From: Desulfomicrobiaceae bacterium
Lineage (GTDB): Bacteria; Desulfobacterota; Desulfovibrionia; Desulfovibrionales; Desulfomicrobiaceae
Assembly (NCBI GenBank): GCA_003530935.1
Contig: DPEO01000086.1
Span: forward strand, 1-7,419
Direction of reading: 5' to 3'
DNA: 7,419 nucleotides
In this document: piece by piece, positions 6,929 through 7,419 of the stretch
Layout: every line of letters begins with the position of its first letter
Position numbering within the stretch: the stretch's first letter is position 1
The notes under the pieces: model-generated
The model's database searches: none
Seen by the model: the letters and a program-made list of their open reading frames with translations, nothing else
Told to the model about the DNA's origin: nothing
Made by a program: the position numbers and the translations under genes

Positions 6929-6956
6929 CGCCGCCAGGCATACGGGGCGGCGTTTT
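6929..6956 (+). terminator. Rho-independent terminator-like hairpin before the permease
   Basis: CGCCGCC (6929-6935) and GGCGGCG (6946-6952) form a perfect 7-base-pair GC stem with a 10-base loop, followed directly by TTTT (6953-6956). It could end the priA-asnS transcript, although it lies 116 bases after the asnS stop. Only 26 bases separate it from the permease ATG, so a promoter for the permease would have to lie upstream of or within it. The hairpin may therefore act as an attenuator. Confidence 0.55.
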
Positions 6957-6982
6957 CATGTTGGTGAATCCAGGGAGCGTGT

Positions 6983-7419
6983 ATGGAACAAACACTGCAA
7001 AAGAAATTTGGCTTGTGTACCGCCATTGCCATGGTTGTGGGTATCGTCATCGGCAGTGGCGTCTTCTTCAAGGCGGAAAAGATTCTCGTGGCCACGGGCG
7101 GGGATCTGCTTTTGGGGATTTACGCCTGGCTTTTGGGGGGGATGATCATGATCTCCTGCGCCGCCACCTTCGCGGTCATGGCCACCAAGTATGCGCGGGT
7201 GAACGGCATCGTGGATTATGCCGAGGCGGCGCTCGGAAGAACCTACGGATATTATGTGGGGCTGTTCATGGCGCTCATCTATTATCCCACGCTGACATCG
7301 GTGCTGGCTTGGGTATCGGCGCGATATACGGCGGTACTTTTCGGTTGGGACATCACCGGCGGTGCGTGTATGACGCTTTCCGCCATGTATTTGGTGGGAA
7401 GCTACGCCCTCAATGCCTT
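6983..7419 (+). CDS. APC-family amino acid permease (3' partial)
   Basis: The reading frame has no stop before the end of the window. It gives 145 complete codons, about a third of a typical 430-480 residue APC transporter. AGGGAG (6972-6977) lies 5 bases before the ATG. Hydrophobic segments fit four membrane helices: about 10-29, 42-66, 86-112 and 127-145. The first contains IVIGSGVFF (21-29), matching the GSG(I/V)F motif of the broken helix 1 that contacts the substrate amine and carboxylate. The intracellular segment KYARVNGIVDYAEAALGR (69-86) resembles the Y-x-GG-x-Y-x-A-x-G loop of SteT-like exchangers. The substrate is probably one or more amino acids, but its identity cannot be read from this part. 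GC content is lower than in its neighbours, and AGA, CGA, ACA and GTA codons appear. From memory, the sequence is close to permeases of clostridia. Confidence 0.88.
   Translation, partial: MEQTLQKKFGLCTAIAMVVGIVIGSGVFFKAEKILVATGGDLLLGIYAWLLGGMIMISCAATFAVMATKYARVNGIVDYAEAALGRTYGYYVGLFMALIYYPTLTSVLAWVSARYTAVLFGWDITGGACMTLSAMYLVGSYALNA

Noticed and set aside
6918..6946. TTGACC (6918-6923) as the -35 box of a permease promoter
   Set aside because: At 17 bases spacing the -10 position reads TACGGG, which matches TATAAT poorly, and it falls inside the terminator-like hairpin.

Overview
The window is an ordinary, gene-dense chromosomal segment with every convincing gene on the + strand. It is GC-rich (about 67% in a hand-counted stretch of priA). 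Six protein genes are supported, in the order cdaR (ybbR-like, 5' end outside the window), glmM, galU, priA, asnS and an APC-family permease (3' end outside the window). The cdaR-glmM-galU order, the GC content and the protein sequences suggest a Desulfovibrio-like sulfate reducer (Desulfobacterota, formerly Deltaproteobacteria). That assignment rests on remembered gene order and was not checked by a search.

Bases 1-5415 form a tightly packed group. The cdaR and glmM genes overlap by ATGA, which points to translational coupling. CdaR proteins are membrane-anchored partners of the c-di-AMP cyclase CdaA, and GlmM makes glucosamine-1-phosphate for peptidoglycan and LPS. This piece therefore probably continues a cdaA-cdaR-glmM cluster whose start lies upstream. 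After 67 bases comes galU (UDP-glucose synthesis), so two consecutive genes supply activated sugars for the envelope. A GC-rich hairpin then separates galU from priA, the replication-restart helicase, which has no visible Shine-Dalgarno sequence.

Bases 5416-6812 hold asnS, which follows priA by 14 bases and has a strong ribosome binding site. No RNA gene, CRISPR array or insertion sequence was seen.

Bases 6813-6982 are the only sizeable non-coding gap. It contains a perfect 14-base palindrome, a very AT-rich tract with promoter-like hexamers, a second 14-base dyad, and a GC-rich hairpin followed by TTTT only 26 bases before the permease start. The permease has lower GC (about 58% by hand count) and, from memory, closely resembles permeases of low-GC Firmicutes. 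It may be a later arrival under its own control.

No undescribed system is evident. The items most worth a second look are the regulatory leader of the permease, a cysteine-rich mini-ORF between glmM and galU, and the hairpin at the start of priA.
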